This document shows, one piece after another, positions 35,989-44,700 of a stretch of 64,000 nucleotides of DNA. Below the pieces are notes generated by a model. The model searched no databases. It saw only the letters and a list, made by a program, of their open reading frames with translations, and was not told the origin of the DNA. The translations under genes were made by a program, and so were the position numbers. Each line of letters opens with the position of its first letter. Within the stretch, counting starts at the first letter, position 1. The stretch is from Stenotrophomonas oahuensis (GTDB taxonomy: Bacteria; Pseudomonadota; Gammaproteobacteria; Xanthomonadales; Xanthomonadaceae): contig NZ_CP115541.1 of NCBI RefSeq assembly GCF_031834595.1, positions 2,846,501 to 2,910,500 on the forward strand, read 5' to 3'.

Positions 35989-37530
35989 TCAGTTGGTACG
36001 CAGGGTTTCCAGTTCCTTCAGCCGCTTGAGGGCGTCCTGCTGTTGCAGCAGGCTGTAGTTGATGCCACTGGGGTTGAGCGAGCTGCCAGCCTGGTAGGGA
36101 TAGTCGGTGAAGTCGGAGAAGAACGCCTTGATCTGCGCCTGGATGGGGACCAGCAGCCACATCTGCTGGGCCAGGAAGCCGGTGGCTCCACCGCCTTCCT
36201 CCATGCCGCGCTCGTACGGATCCATGCGCAGGTTGGAGATGGTGGCCCACGAGGTCACCTTGCGCGAGGCGGTAGCAATGTTGCCGTGGCTGGCCACTGC
36301 GAAGCTGACCTTCCAGTCCGCATAGCGCACCGCATTGAGGTTGCCGCCCTGGTCGAAGTAATACAGCGCCTGGCGCGGGCCGGCATCGACCTTGCCCTTG
36401 AAATACGGTCCAAAGTCGTAGCCGTCCAGATGCACCTTGAAGGTCTTCTTGCCAACTTTGTAACCCTTCTTCATCTTGCCGACCACGTCCTCCACGCCGG
36501 CGGCACCGCACAAGGTCGGGAACCAGTCGATCAACGAGATGATGTCGTTGTAGGCCGTACCCGGTTCAACCACGCCCGGCCAGCGCACCATCATCGGAAT
36601 CCGCATGCCGCCTTCCCAGGTAGTGCCTTTCTCGCCACGGAACGGGGTCATGGCTCCATCCGGCCACAAGGCGATCTCCGCACCGTTGTCGGTGGTGTAG
36701 ACCACGATGGTGTTGTCGGCGATGCCCAGCTCGTCCAGCTGGTCGAGCAGCTGCCCGACGTGGCCGTCATGTTCGACCATGCCATCGGCGTGCAGTCCCT
36801 TGCCGGTCACCCCGTCAGACTCCGGCTTGAGGTGGGTGAACACATGCATGCGGGTGGTGTTGAACCAGACGAAGAAGGGTTTGTCGTCCTCCACCGCGTC
36901 ACTGATGAACGTCTGCGCTGCCTCCAGGAACTCCTCGTCCACGGTCGGCATGCGTTCCTTGTTGAGTGGCCCGGTGTCCTGGATCTTGCCGCCGGCTTTG
37001 GAGTGGATCACCCCGCGCGGCCCGAACTTATTCTTGAACGCCGGATCCTTCGGATAGAAGTAGCCTTCGGGTTCCTCTTCGGCATTCAGGTGATACAGAT
37101 TGCCGAAGAACTCATCGAAGCCGTGATTGGTCGGCAGATGCTGGTCCTGGTCGCCCAAGTGGTTCTTGCCGAACTGACCGGTGGCATAGCCTTCTGCGCC
37201 GAGCACGTCGGCAATCGTCGGCATCCAGTCGGCAATGCCATGCGGGTCGCCAGGCATGCCGATGGTGAGCAGGCCGGTGCGGAAGGGTTCCTGGCCCAGA
37301 ATGAACGAGGCGCGGCCGGCGGTGCAGCTTTGCTGCCCGTAGGAATCGGTGAACAGGGCTCCCTCATTGGCGATGCGGTCGATGTTCGGGGTCTGGTAGC
37401 CCATCAGCCCACGCGTGTAGGCGCTGATCTGCGGAATGCCGATGTCGTCGCCGAAGATCACCAGGATGTTGGGGCGGGAGGTCTTTGCCGGCTTGGCGGG
37501 CTTGGCCGTTCTGGCCGCTTTGGTTGCCAT
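35989..37530 (-). CDS. type I sulfatase with AKP-rich N-terminal tail (paralogue)
   Basis: 513 residues. Tail MATKAARTAKPAKPAKTSRP, then the sulfatase body with D28/D29 (FGDDIG) and C69 in SCTAGRASF, the same C-x-A-x-R formylglycine variant as the 28474-30102 enzyme. The two share long identical stretches (GLMGYQTPNIDR; NHGFDEFFGNLYHLNAEEEP). No signal peptide, hence cytoplasmic. It is a single gene 82 bases downstream of the TetR operator region on the same strand but oriented so that it ends before TetR. Confidence 0.88.
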   Translation of the reverse strand: MATKAARTAKPAKPAKTSRPNILVIFGDDIGIPQISAYTRGLMGYQTPNIDRIANEGALFTDSYGQQSCTAGRASFILGQEPFRTGLLTIGMPGDPHGIADWMPTIADVLGAEGYATGQFGKNHLGDQDQHLPTNHGFDEFFGNLYHLNAEEEPEGYFYPKDPAFKNKFGPRGVIHSKAGGKIQDTGPLNKERMPTVDEEFLEAAQTFISDAVEDDKPFFVWFNTTRMHVFTHLKPESDGVTGKGLHADGMVEHDGHVGQLLDQLDELGIADNTIVVYTTDNGAEIALWPDGAMTPFRGEKGTTWEGGMRIPMMVRWPGVVEPGTAYNDIISLIDWFPTLCGAAGVEDVVGKMKKGYKVGKKTFKVHLDGYDFGPYFKGKVDAGPRQALYYFDQGGNLNAVRYADWKVSFAVASHGNIATASRKVTSWATISNLRMDPYERGMEEGGGATGFLAQQMWLLVPIQAQIKAFFSDFTDYPYQAGSSLNPSGINYSLLQQQDALKRLKELETLRTN

Positions 37531-37707
37531 CAGGATCTACCTTCGTCGCGGGGTGAGTGCTGCCATGCTGGCGGCCCGGTAGCGGCGGCGCATCGGTAAA
37601 CACCGGTGTTTTTCCCAGTATTTTTTCGGTGTCGGGACGGGGGCACCGAGTTGTGTTCGGCGGCCGGGCGGTCTATAACGCCAACGGACTTCCATGGCGG
37701 AAAAGAC

Positions 37708-38163
37708 ATGGCAACGAGCGGCACCCGCAAGGCCTCGCGTTCATCAAGTTCTGCACCTGTCGCCGGCAAGGTACGCCTGCTGGCGGGCGACAACCCGCAG
37801 ATTGCCAAGGGGGAGGGCGACGGTCCTGTCCAGGCGTATCTGGATGCGATCCCCGGCTGGAAACAGGCGCGCGCCCGGCAACTGGATGCGCTGATTACCG
37901 CCAATGTGCCGAAGGTAAGCAAGGCGGTGAAGTGGAACTCACCGTGGTACGGCGTGGAGGGGCAGGGCTGGTTCCTGTCGTTTCACTGCATCAGCAAGTA
38001 CTTGAAGGTGGCGTTCTTCAAAGGTACGTCGCTGGATCCTGTGCCGCCGGTGGAATCCAAGCAGCAGGAAGTGCGCTACCTGCACGTATTCGAGGATGAA
38101 CCGCTGGACGAGGCGCAGTTCGTAGCCTGGGTGAAGCAGGCCAGCAAACTACCCGGCGCGTAG
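37708..38163 (+). CDS. DUF1801-domain protein
   Basis: 151 residues from ATG 37708. Basic low-complexity N-terminus (SGTRKASRSSSSAPVAGK), then a YdhG-like/DUF1801 alpha/beta domain (VQAYLDAIPGWKQARARQLD; KAVKWNSPWYGVEGQGWFLS; YLKVAFFKGTSLDP). The family is a small cytoplasmic fold of unknown role, in some species linked to ribosome- or DNA-associated functions. A second DUF1801 gene follows. The stop TAG is part of a GTAG repeat. Confidence 0.88.
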   Translation: MATSGTRKASRSSSSAPVAGKVRLLAGDNPQIAKGEGDGPVQAYLDAIPGWKQARARQLDALITANVPKVSKAVKWNSPWYGVEGQGWFLSFHCISKYLKVAFFKGTSLDPVPPVESKQQEVRYLHVFEDEPLDEAQFVAWVKQASKLPGA

Positions 38164-38227
38164 AGCCACGCCCTGCGTGGCTTCGACTCCGTTTGGCAGC
38201 GCGATGACACGCATGGCGTGTCACTAC
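38160..38227. repeat. GTAG REP pair between two DUF1801 genes
   Basis: 38160-38184 gtagagccacgccctgcgtg then gcttc, and inverted 38205-38227 tgacacgcatggcgtgtcac then tac. The first GTAG is the stop codon of the upstream gene; the last bases abut gaggag, the ribosome site of the next. Confidence 0.85.
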
Positions 38228-38239
38228 GAGGAGCAGCTG

Positions 38240-38602
38240 ATGAGCACACGAATCACCGAGATCACCAACAAGATCGAAAGTCTGGACGACTGGCGCGGCA
38301 CCACCCTGGCCCACGTGCGTGATCTCATCCACACCGCCGTCCCCGACGTGCTGGAAGAGGTCAAATGGCGCGGCGTACCTGTGTGGTCGCACGGCGGCAT
38401 TCTGTGCACCGGCGAGTCGTACAAGAAGGCCGTGAAGCTGACCTTCGCCCAGGGGGCATCGCTGCCGGATCCCAAGGGCCTGTTCAACGCCAGCCTCGAC
38501 GGCAATACCCGTCGCGCCATTGACCTGCACGAGGGCGACACGCTGGATGCCACGGCCTTCAAGGCCTTGATTCGGGCGGCGGTGAAGCACAACCAGAAAT
38601 GA
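38240..38602 (+). CDS. DUF1801-domain protein (second copy)
   Basis: 120 residues from ATG 38240 with GAGGAG 8 bases upstream. Same fold as the preceding gene (KIESLDDWRGTTLAHVRDLI; EEVKWRGVPVWSHGGILCTG; KKAVKLTFAQGASLPDPKG). The two differ greatly in sequence, so they are old paralogues rather than a recent duplication. Function unknown. Confidence 0.88.
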   Translation: MSTRITEITNKIESLDDWRGTTLAHVRDLIHTAVPDVLEEVKWRGVPVWSHGGILCTGESYKKAVKLTFAQGASLPDPKGLFNASLDGNTRRAIDLHEGDTLDATAFKALIRAAVKHNQK

Positions 38603-38623
38603 TTGGCCGTTCGGGCACCGCGT

Positions 38624-38710
38624 TGACACGCATGGCGTGTCACTACAGGTCGCCCAACCAACCAACCCAACCCGGGCGACCCAGGGTCGTAGTGACACGC
38701 CATGCGTGTC
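38624..38710. repeat. GTAG REP pair
   Basis: 38624-38646 (tgacacgcatggcgtgtcac then tac) and 38689-38710 (gtagtgacacgccatgcgtg then tc), an outward-facing doublet with its GTAG ends inside, enclosing caaccaaccaacccaaccc. Confidence 0.85.
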
Positions 38711-38826
38711 AAAGCCATGATCCTGTGCACGCAAACACGCCCAAGGTAGCGCCGACCGCCAGATTCCGCTAAACATGCACGCTGGCCCATTCATCGGCCA
38801 TCCTCCCCCCGTATCTGGAATTGCCT

Positions 38827-39969
38827 GTGCTGAGTGTTGTTGGTTTGCTGCTTGCGTTGTACGTGGTGTGGTGTGTCATCTGGCCCCTGAAGCTGTCCCT
38901 GTCGCTGCGCGGCCCGTTAGGGCTGCTGGTCATCGCCCTGGCCCTGCACCACCGTATCGTGGCCCGTTTTGCCGGCACCATGGCCTCGCCGGAAATTCCC
39001 AAAGCCGCCATTGCCGTGCTGGCCACCGGCTTCACCGCGCTGCTGCTGCTTGCACTGGTGCTGATCGTGCTGGACGTCGCCTTGCTGGCGGCCCGCCTGC
39101 TGCGGGCCCCGCGTGCGATGAGTGCGCTGCGCCGACCCTGGCTGCGACCGTCAGTGGGACTGGCCGCCCTGCTGCTGTCGGCCTACGGCATCAGCCAGGG
39201 CATGGCGGTGCCTAAAGTGCGCCACGTCGATGTCGCCATTGAGGATCTGCCCACTGCGTTTGAGGGTTATCGCGTGCTGCAGCTCACCGACATCCATGCC
39301 AGCCGCCTGCTCACAGGCGAGTGGGTGGCCAAGGTGGTCGCTGAAAGCAATGCGCAGCAGCCCGACCTGGTGGTGATCACCGGTGACCTGGTGGATGGAA
39401 GTGTGGCCGCACGTGCCAATGACGTGCGACCGCTGGGTGTGCTCAAGGCTCCCGACGGCGTCATCGCCATCACCGGCAACCATGAGTACTACGGCCAGTA
39501 CGCGCAGTGGATGCCGGCGTTCCGCAAGCTGGGTATGCAGGTGCTTGAGAACAGCCACACCGTGATCCGTCGCGACGGTGCGCAGCTGACCATCGCCGGC
39601 GTCACCGACCCGGTCGCCGCACGCTATGGGTTGCCCATGCCCGACCTGGACAAGGCACTGGCCGGTGCCGATCCGACCGCACCGGTGATCCTGCTCGACC
39701 ACCGCCCGAACCAGGCGCGTGCCAATGCCGCCAAGGGTGTCGCGCTGCAGCTGTCCGGGCATACCCATGGCGGGCATATCGTGGGCATGGACCAGCTGGT
39801 GAAGCGTGCAAACGGCGGCTTCGTGTCCGGCGGCTACGCGGTGGACGGCATGACCCTGTATGTGAGCAACGGGGCCGGGTTGTGGCCCGGCTTTGCAGCG
39901 CGCATCGGTGTGCCGTCGGAGATCACCGTGTTCACCCTGCGGCGACGGGTAGCCCCCGAAGGCGAATGA
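38827..39969 (+). CDS. membrane-anchored metallophosphoesterase
   Basis: 380 residues from GTG 38827 (GGAA six bases upstream; TTG 38821 also open). Four N-terminal membrane helices, then a calcineurin-like phosphoesterase: LQLTDIHASRLLTGEW (D-x-H), VVITGDLVDGS (GD), ITGNHEYYGQY (GNHE) and LQLSGHTHGGHIVGM (GHxH). Similar to YaeI/YkuE enzymes that act on lipid-linked phosphates such as UDP-diacylglucosamine or glycerophospholipids at the inner membrane. A single-gene unit followed by a GTAG repeat. Confidence 0.9.
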   Translation: MLSVVGLLLALYVVWCVIWPLKLSLSLRGPLGLLVIALALHHRIVARFAGTMASPEIPKAAIAVLATGFTALLLLALVLIVLDVALLAARLLRAPRAMSALRRPWLRPSVGLAALLLSAYGISQGMAVPKVRHVDVAIEDLPTAFEGYRVLQLTDIHASRLLTGEWVAKVVAESNAQQPDLVVITGDLVDGSVAARANDVRPLGVLKAPDGVIAITGNHEYYGQYAQWMPAFRKLGMQVLENSHTVIRRDGAQLTIAGVTDPVAARYGLPMPDLDKALAGADPTAPVILLDHRPNQARANAAKGVALQLSGHTHGGHIVGMDQLVKRANGGFVSGGYAVDGMTLYVSNGAGLWPGFAARIGVPSEITVFTLRRRVAPEGE

Positions 39970-39971
39970 CG

Positions 39972-41405
39972 TTACCGAACGCCCACAATCCCGCGTAGAG
40001 CCACGCCCTGCGTGGCTGCACCGGACACCCCGGTCAGTTCCGGTGCCAGCGCATGCGCCACGGCCATGCGCAGCAGGGCCGGGCTGATATAGCGGCGGTG
40101 GGTGCGGTCGATCATTGCCATGTAGAAGCGCCCGAACGCATTGTGCGTACGCACCCGCGTACCCAGCGAAACCCGCACCTGACCATCGTCCAGCCGCTCC
40201 ACCCGCACGCACGAACGGAACCGCAGGTGGCGGTCATCCGCGCCCAGCAGCACTTCCGCACTGCGATCTTCGCTGTCCACCTGCTGGCCCAGCACCGGGA
40301 AACGGCCGGCGAACACCTGGCTGCGGTCTTCGGAAAGCAGCGACGACACCGGGCATCCCAGTGGCGAGGTGCGCAACCGCAGCGGGGCGACCAGCACGTT
40401 GCGCACGGCCATCAGCTGGCCCACGCCGGCGGGCGGATTGAGCATGAAGCCGTCCAGCACCGTTTCCAGCGTACGGCGCGCCGAGCGGCCGGGCAGCGCA
40501 TGGGCGGGCAAGGTCAGTGATACGTAATCCTGGTGGTGCCAGCCCTCGGGCAACTGCGGCTGCAGCAGCGAATCCTGCGGTGCGCCGCGGTGGTGGGTGA
40601 CCGGGTGGCGCTGCGGCGGGCGACTGACATAACCGCGGATCGGGCGTAGCCCATGCAGCGCGGTACGCAGGCGGCCGATCGGGTCGCGGGTCGCAGCGCA
40701 CAGCCGGCCGGCCCAGGAACGCGCCGGCGCATGTAATGACAGGCTCACGCTGGGCACGCTGTGCGGGTCGGTCTGCGCCAGCAGCGCCTGCAGGTGCGGC
40801 GGCAGCGTGTCGGTCAGGCTGGGAATGTCGGCATTGTCGGCCTCCACCCGCGCGCGCTGCGCCTCGCTGAGCGGGCCGGTGTGATCGTTGGCATGGCACG
40901 ACAAGGCGAACAGGGCCGGATGCGGTGCGCGCTTTGAGACGAACTGATGCCAGGTGCCGCTGCCGAAGCGCACCGTGAACAGGCAGTCCGGCGGCACATC
41001 GATGAAGCGCAGGGCATGCAGGAACGCGGCGGGGTCAGCTTCCAGCTGCGCATCCGACGCAGTGGAAAAGCGCAGCTGCGCGCCGCCGCTGCCGGATACG
41101 GCGGTGAACATGCGCGGACCGGCGTGGCGGTGGAACGGATGGCCCTGCGGCCCCACCGCGAACGAGTACAGCGAGGATGGATCCTGCTGCGCCATATGCA
41201 TGCCGCCCAGCCGCGCCGATGGCTCGTCGAGGGCGTCGATGAAACTCGGATGCGCGGATTGGCGCACGCCCGCGTCGCGGACCAGCTGGTCGCCGGCTCC
41301 GATCCCCAGCTGGGTGATCAGGGTGACTTCGACCGGGCTGCCACCGCCCTGGGAGGGCAGGCTGATGCCGGGGAATGAACGGTCCATGCGGGTCACTCCG
41401 GGCAT
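39972..41405 (-). CDS. cupin-like / DUF2867 fusion protein
   Basis: 477 residues. Residues about 70-180 are cupin-like (GHPFHRHAGPRMFTAVSGSG; FIDVPPDCLFTVRFGSGTWH), and residues about 270-470 resemble DUF2867 (RRTLETVLDGFMLNPPAG; GADDRHLRFRSCVRVERLDD; TRVRTHNAFGRFYMAMIDRT). The upstream ArsR gene is 10 bases away in the same direction, so expression probably responds to that regulator. The last residues ([10 protein letters not shown]) are encoded by a GTAG repeat (39995-40019) that has been read through. Function unknown. Confidence 0.75.
   Translation of the reverse strand: MPGVTRMDRSFPGISLPSQGGGSPVEVTLITQLGIGAGDQLVRDAGVRQSAHPSFIDALDEPSARLGGMHMAQQDPSSLYSFAVGPQGHPFHRHAGPRMFTAVSGSGGAQLRFSTASDAQLEADPAAFLHALRFIDVPPDCLFTVRFGSGTWHQFVSKRAPHPALFALSCHANDHTGPLSEAQRARVEADNADIPSLTDTLPPHLQALLAQTDPHSVPSVSLSLHAPARSWAGRLCAATRDPIGRLRTALHGLRPIRGYVSRPPQRHPVTHHRGAPQDSLLQPQLPEGWHHQDYVSLTLPAHALPGRSARRTLETVLDGFMLNPPAGVGQLMAVRNVLVAPLRLRTSPLGCPVSSLLSEDRSQVFAGRFPVLGQQVDSEDRSAEVLLGADDRHLRFRSCVRVERLDDGQVRVSLGTRVRTHNAFGRFYMAMIDRTHRRYISPALLRMAVAHALAPELTGVSGAATQGVALRGIVGVR
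39995..40019. repeat. GTAG REP element translated inside the fusion gene
   Basis: gtagagccacgccctgcgtg then gctgc on the plus strand. The leftward gene reads its complement in frame as [10 protein letters not shown] and ends 7 codons later at TAA 39972-39974, because the GTAG lies in the harmless ctac orientation. Confidence 0.85.
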
Positions 41406-41415
41406 GCTGGCCTCC

Positions 41416-41739
41416 TCAGCCTTCGGCAGGGGTCTTGCGGGAACGGGCGCGGGCGCGGCTTTCGCGCTGCAGGGGGCCGCCCACCGGGCACACTTCCGCG
41501 GCCCAGCTGAACAGCGTGTTGGTCAGGCGCTCGGGCACCTGGCGGAAATAGACGAACTGGCCGCGCTTCTCGCGCTCGATCAGCCCGGCTTCCTCGAGGA
41601 TGCGCAGGTGGCTGGACAGCGCCGGCTTGCTGAAATCGAAGCGTTCGCCCAGCTCGCCCGCGCTCAGTTCGCCTCCGCTGAGGTAGGCCAGGATCTGGCG
41701 GCGGGCACTGGAGGCAAGGGCTTCGAAGATACGGTCCAC
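41416..41739 (-). CDS. ArsR/SmtB-family transcriptional regulator
   Basis: 107 residues with a winged HTH (LASSARRQILAYLSGGELSA; FSKPALSSHLRILEEAGLIE) of the SdpR/ArsR type and no metal-binding cysteine motif in the usual positions, so likely a redox- or ligand-sensing member. It is transcribed with the cupin/DUF2867 gene, and an AT-rich inverted repeat just upstream (41749-41768) is a probable operator. Confidence 0.88.
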   Translation of the reverse strand: MDRIFEALASSARRQILAYLSGGELSAGELGERFDFSKPALSSHLRILEEAGLIEREKRGQFVYFRQVPERLTNTLFSWAAEVCPVGGPLQRESRARARSRKTPAEG

Positions 41740-41748
41740 GGCTGTCTG

Positions 41749-41768
41749 TTAACTAATTCGTTAATTAA
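41749..41768. promoter_or_regulatory. AT-rich palindromic operator of the ArsR gene
   Basis: TTAACTAATTCGTTAATTAA, an imperfect palindrome (14 of 20 positions symmetric) 10 bases upstream of the ArsR start and between it and the end of the giant gene. AT-rich dyads of this kind are typical ArsR-family binding sites. Confidence 0.7.
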
Positions 41769-44700
41769 CTATGATCCGGTCCGCGCCCCGCTGTCAAGTG
41801 CCGCGCCGGCCGCCTGCACCTCCCGCTCGACCACCTCGAAGTGCGCCCCCGGAAAGCGCGCGCGCAGGCTGCCGACCGAGATATGGCACGACGCGCAGAT
41901 CCGCCGCGAGGAGAACAGCCGCAGCGAGGTCACCCGGGACGGGTCCAGCGTGCCTTCGGTGATGGTGCGCTCGATCCGGTAGTAGAGGTTGCGCTCGGCG
42001 TCCAGGTGGCGGGCATTGCGCTCGTGGAACAGCTGCCCATCCAGATCGTCGACATGCAGCGAATGATTCGGCACCACACGGCTCACATCGCCCTGGGCGA
42101 TGGAGGTCACGCTGGGTTGCGCATCGATGTAGCGCGCATGTGGTGTGGTCACGGTCCTGCCGTCGACCTGCCAGCCGGCCGGTGCATGCCTGCGCTCGAG
42201 ATTCGACAACGGCAGCAGGCTGCGGCCTTTGCGTTGCCCCGACGTGGCATGGAACAGCAGCGGCACAGGATCGTCTTTCAATGTCACCTCCGCGATGGCC
42301 AGCGTCTTGGCCGCCCCACGTCGCGGCGTAAGAAAACGCGCTTCCAGCGTGTCATCCAACGTAGTGAACACGGCCGCCGGTACCGTGCCCGGCGGATTCA
42401 GCAGATCGCGCAGCGCGTCGTCTATCCAGGTGTCGTCCGCACGGGGGGCGCGCCAGTGCGCCGGCCCGATCTGCTCACGCAGCGTCTGCACGTAACGGCA
42501 ATTGGATTGTGCGCACGACATCACCGCCTGCGCCGGCAGGTTGTGGAAGGTGTAAGGGCTATTGGCGCGGACCTCCTGCAGCAGGCGTCCCAGATCATCC
42601 AGCTGTTCCAGTTGCTGCTGCAGCTGGCTGCCGAACCGGTCGACCAGCGCCGCACCGCTGAGCTGGCATTGCTGGCTGTAGTGGAATGCCCCCCACCAGG
42701 CGGTCTTGACCGCATCGTTCTGTGCCGGCGCGAAGCCCTGCTGTTCCAGTGGCCAGAACTCCAGCGCCATTCCCGCGCTGGGTTCCGCATCGGCGAGCAA
42801 TGCGGCCAGATAGAAGCGACCGGGCGCGACCCGGGTGATGAGCACACGGCTGCCGTCGCCCGCGCGCCCGACCACCGCGCCCTGGGTCATGCGCAGCAGG
42901 TGATTCGGATACGGATTGTGCAGTTCAATCCGCAACAGCTGTGATTCGCCGCCAAGAATGGTCGCGCGGATGCGTGCGCGCAGGGCTGGCGCAGTGCGGC
43001 TGCTGTCGCGTGCAAACCGATAGGCGGAGCCGCTGACGGTCTGCAGCCAGTACTCGCCATCCACGATGAAGCGGCGTCCGGCATCGGTGATCGGTTCATC
43101 CGAAGCGATCTGCATGCCGGCAAACCAGGTCACCTCGCCGGGTGTGTCGTAGGTCGGCGAGGGCGAGAAATCAAACAACGTGATCGCCTCGCCGTTACAG
43201 CGACCGACATTCACCTGGCGGCGCACCCGGGTGCAGCGGCCGGCAAGGTCCATCCACGTGGGAGCCTCGCCTTCAAGCAGGCCCCGGTCCAGCACAAACG
43301 TTGAGTGGATGGCCTCGGCCATCTGTGCGCTGTGCGCGAACCGGGATTCCAGCGCCGGCACGTGCTCCAGCAACCACAGCGCGCTGCGACGCCCCAGTTG
43401 CACCACGCCGTGTCCCAGGTCATGCAGCAGCCGCAGCCCGCTCTGGGCCGCGAGGTCTTCGCCCAGGTGCAGCAGCGCCGCACCTGCGTCCTGCAGCAGC
43501 GCACGCACGCTCAGCTCACCGGCGCGTGCCACCAGTTCGGTGGAACTGCGCAGAAAGCGCGCAACACCGGACTCCGGCAGCAGCAGAGAAAGGGCGTCCA
43601 GCGTGCAGTCGATGACAGCGGCCTTGGTGTCATCGGTCGCCAGGTCACGGGCGCAGCCGTAAAAGGGCACAGCGAACCGGGCCAGTGCATCGGCTACCTC
43701 GGCTTCCAGCTGGTCCAGCCGTTCTTCTCCGGTGAGGCGGGACAGCTCGGTATCGCGGGTTCGGGTGAAGAAGTCGCCGTACATCAGGTCTGCCATCGCA
43801 TGCAGCAAGCCGCTGTCGATATCGCTGTTGTTCGCGCTGTGGCAATGAGAGCCTCCGATGATGCACGACGGGACATCCAGAAACCTCAGCTGATCCGGAG
43901 CGATCCGGTCAGGCGCGGCACCCGAGACGAAACCGTCGTGTGGATACAGCACGCCCCTTTGCCACTGTCCGTCGATGCGCCGGTCACCGCGTTGCAGGCG
44001 TACTGCGTATCCCGCTGCGGGGATGACGGCGAGAAAGACCGGTGCCACGTCGGTGCCGTCGGTGCCATTCCGCACGCAGCGCAGCAGCACACCGTGGGAG
44101 ACACCCGGAACCAGTAACGGTGTCACCGTGGCACGTTCAAGATGTTGCCGGTCAACGGTGGGCAGACCGTCCATCGATCGCGCCAGCAGCACGGCCAATG
44201 CGTCTGTCATCTGCTGTTGATAGAGCGCGTAGCGTTGGTCGAACAGTTGCGCGATGGAGGGCTGCCCGGCCAACTCCACCGCGCCGCCGACCAGCAGTGC
44301 CTGCAGTGAATCCGCTACCAGCGATTCCCTCATCGAGCGCAGCGCCGCACCAAAGACCAGCGAGATGCCGTCAAGGCCGCTATCCCGGGTCGTACGGCGG
44401 ATCACGCCGCCTGCGTTCAGCACCGCATCGGGAATCTGAGCAAGCGTCTGGTTCCAGTAGCGTTGCGGGATGCCGGCGTCGCGCAACTGGCGGGCGGCCA
44501 GCGGTCGTCGCTGCGGTGCCGGCTGCAGCAACTGCGTGGCGGCAGCCGCCACGGCGGCCTGTCGCTCGCGCAGGAACTCCAGCGCATCGCGCGTCTGCGC
44601 CGCGGTTGCCCCCGATGGGCCGTTCGGCAGATGTACGCGCTGATGTGCCGCGGCATACAGCAGCGCCGGACGCGCCTGCGCCTGCAGCAGCGCTGCGCCG

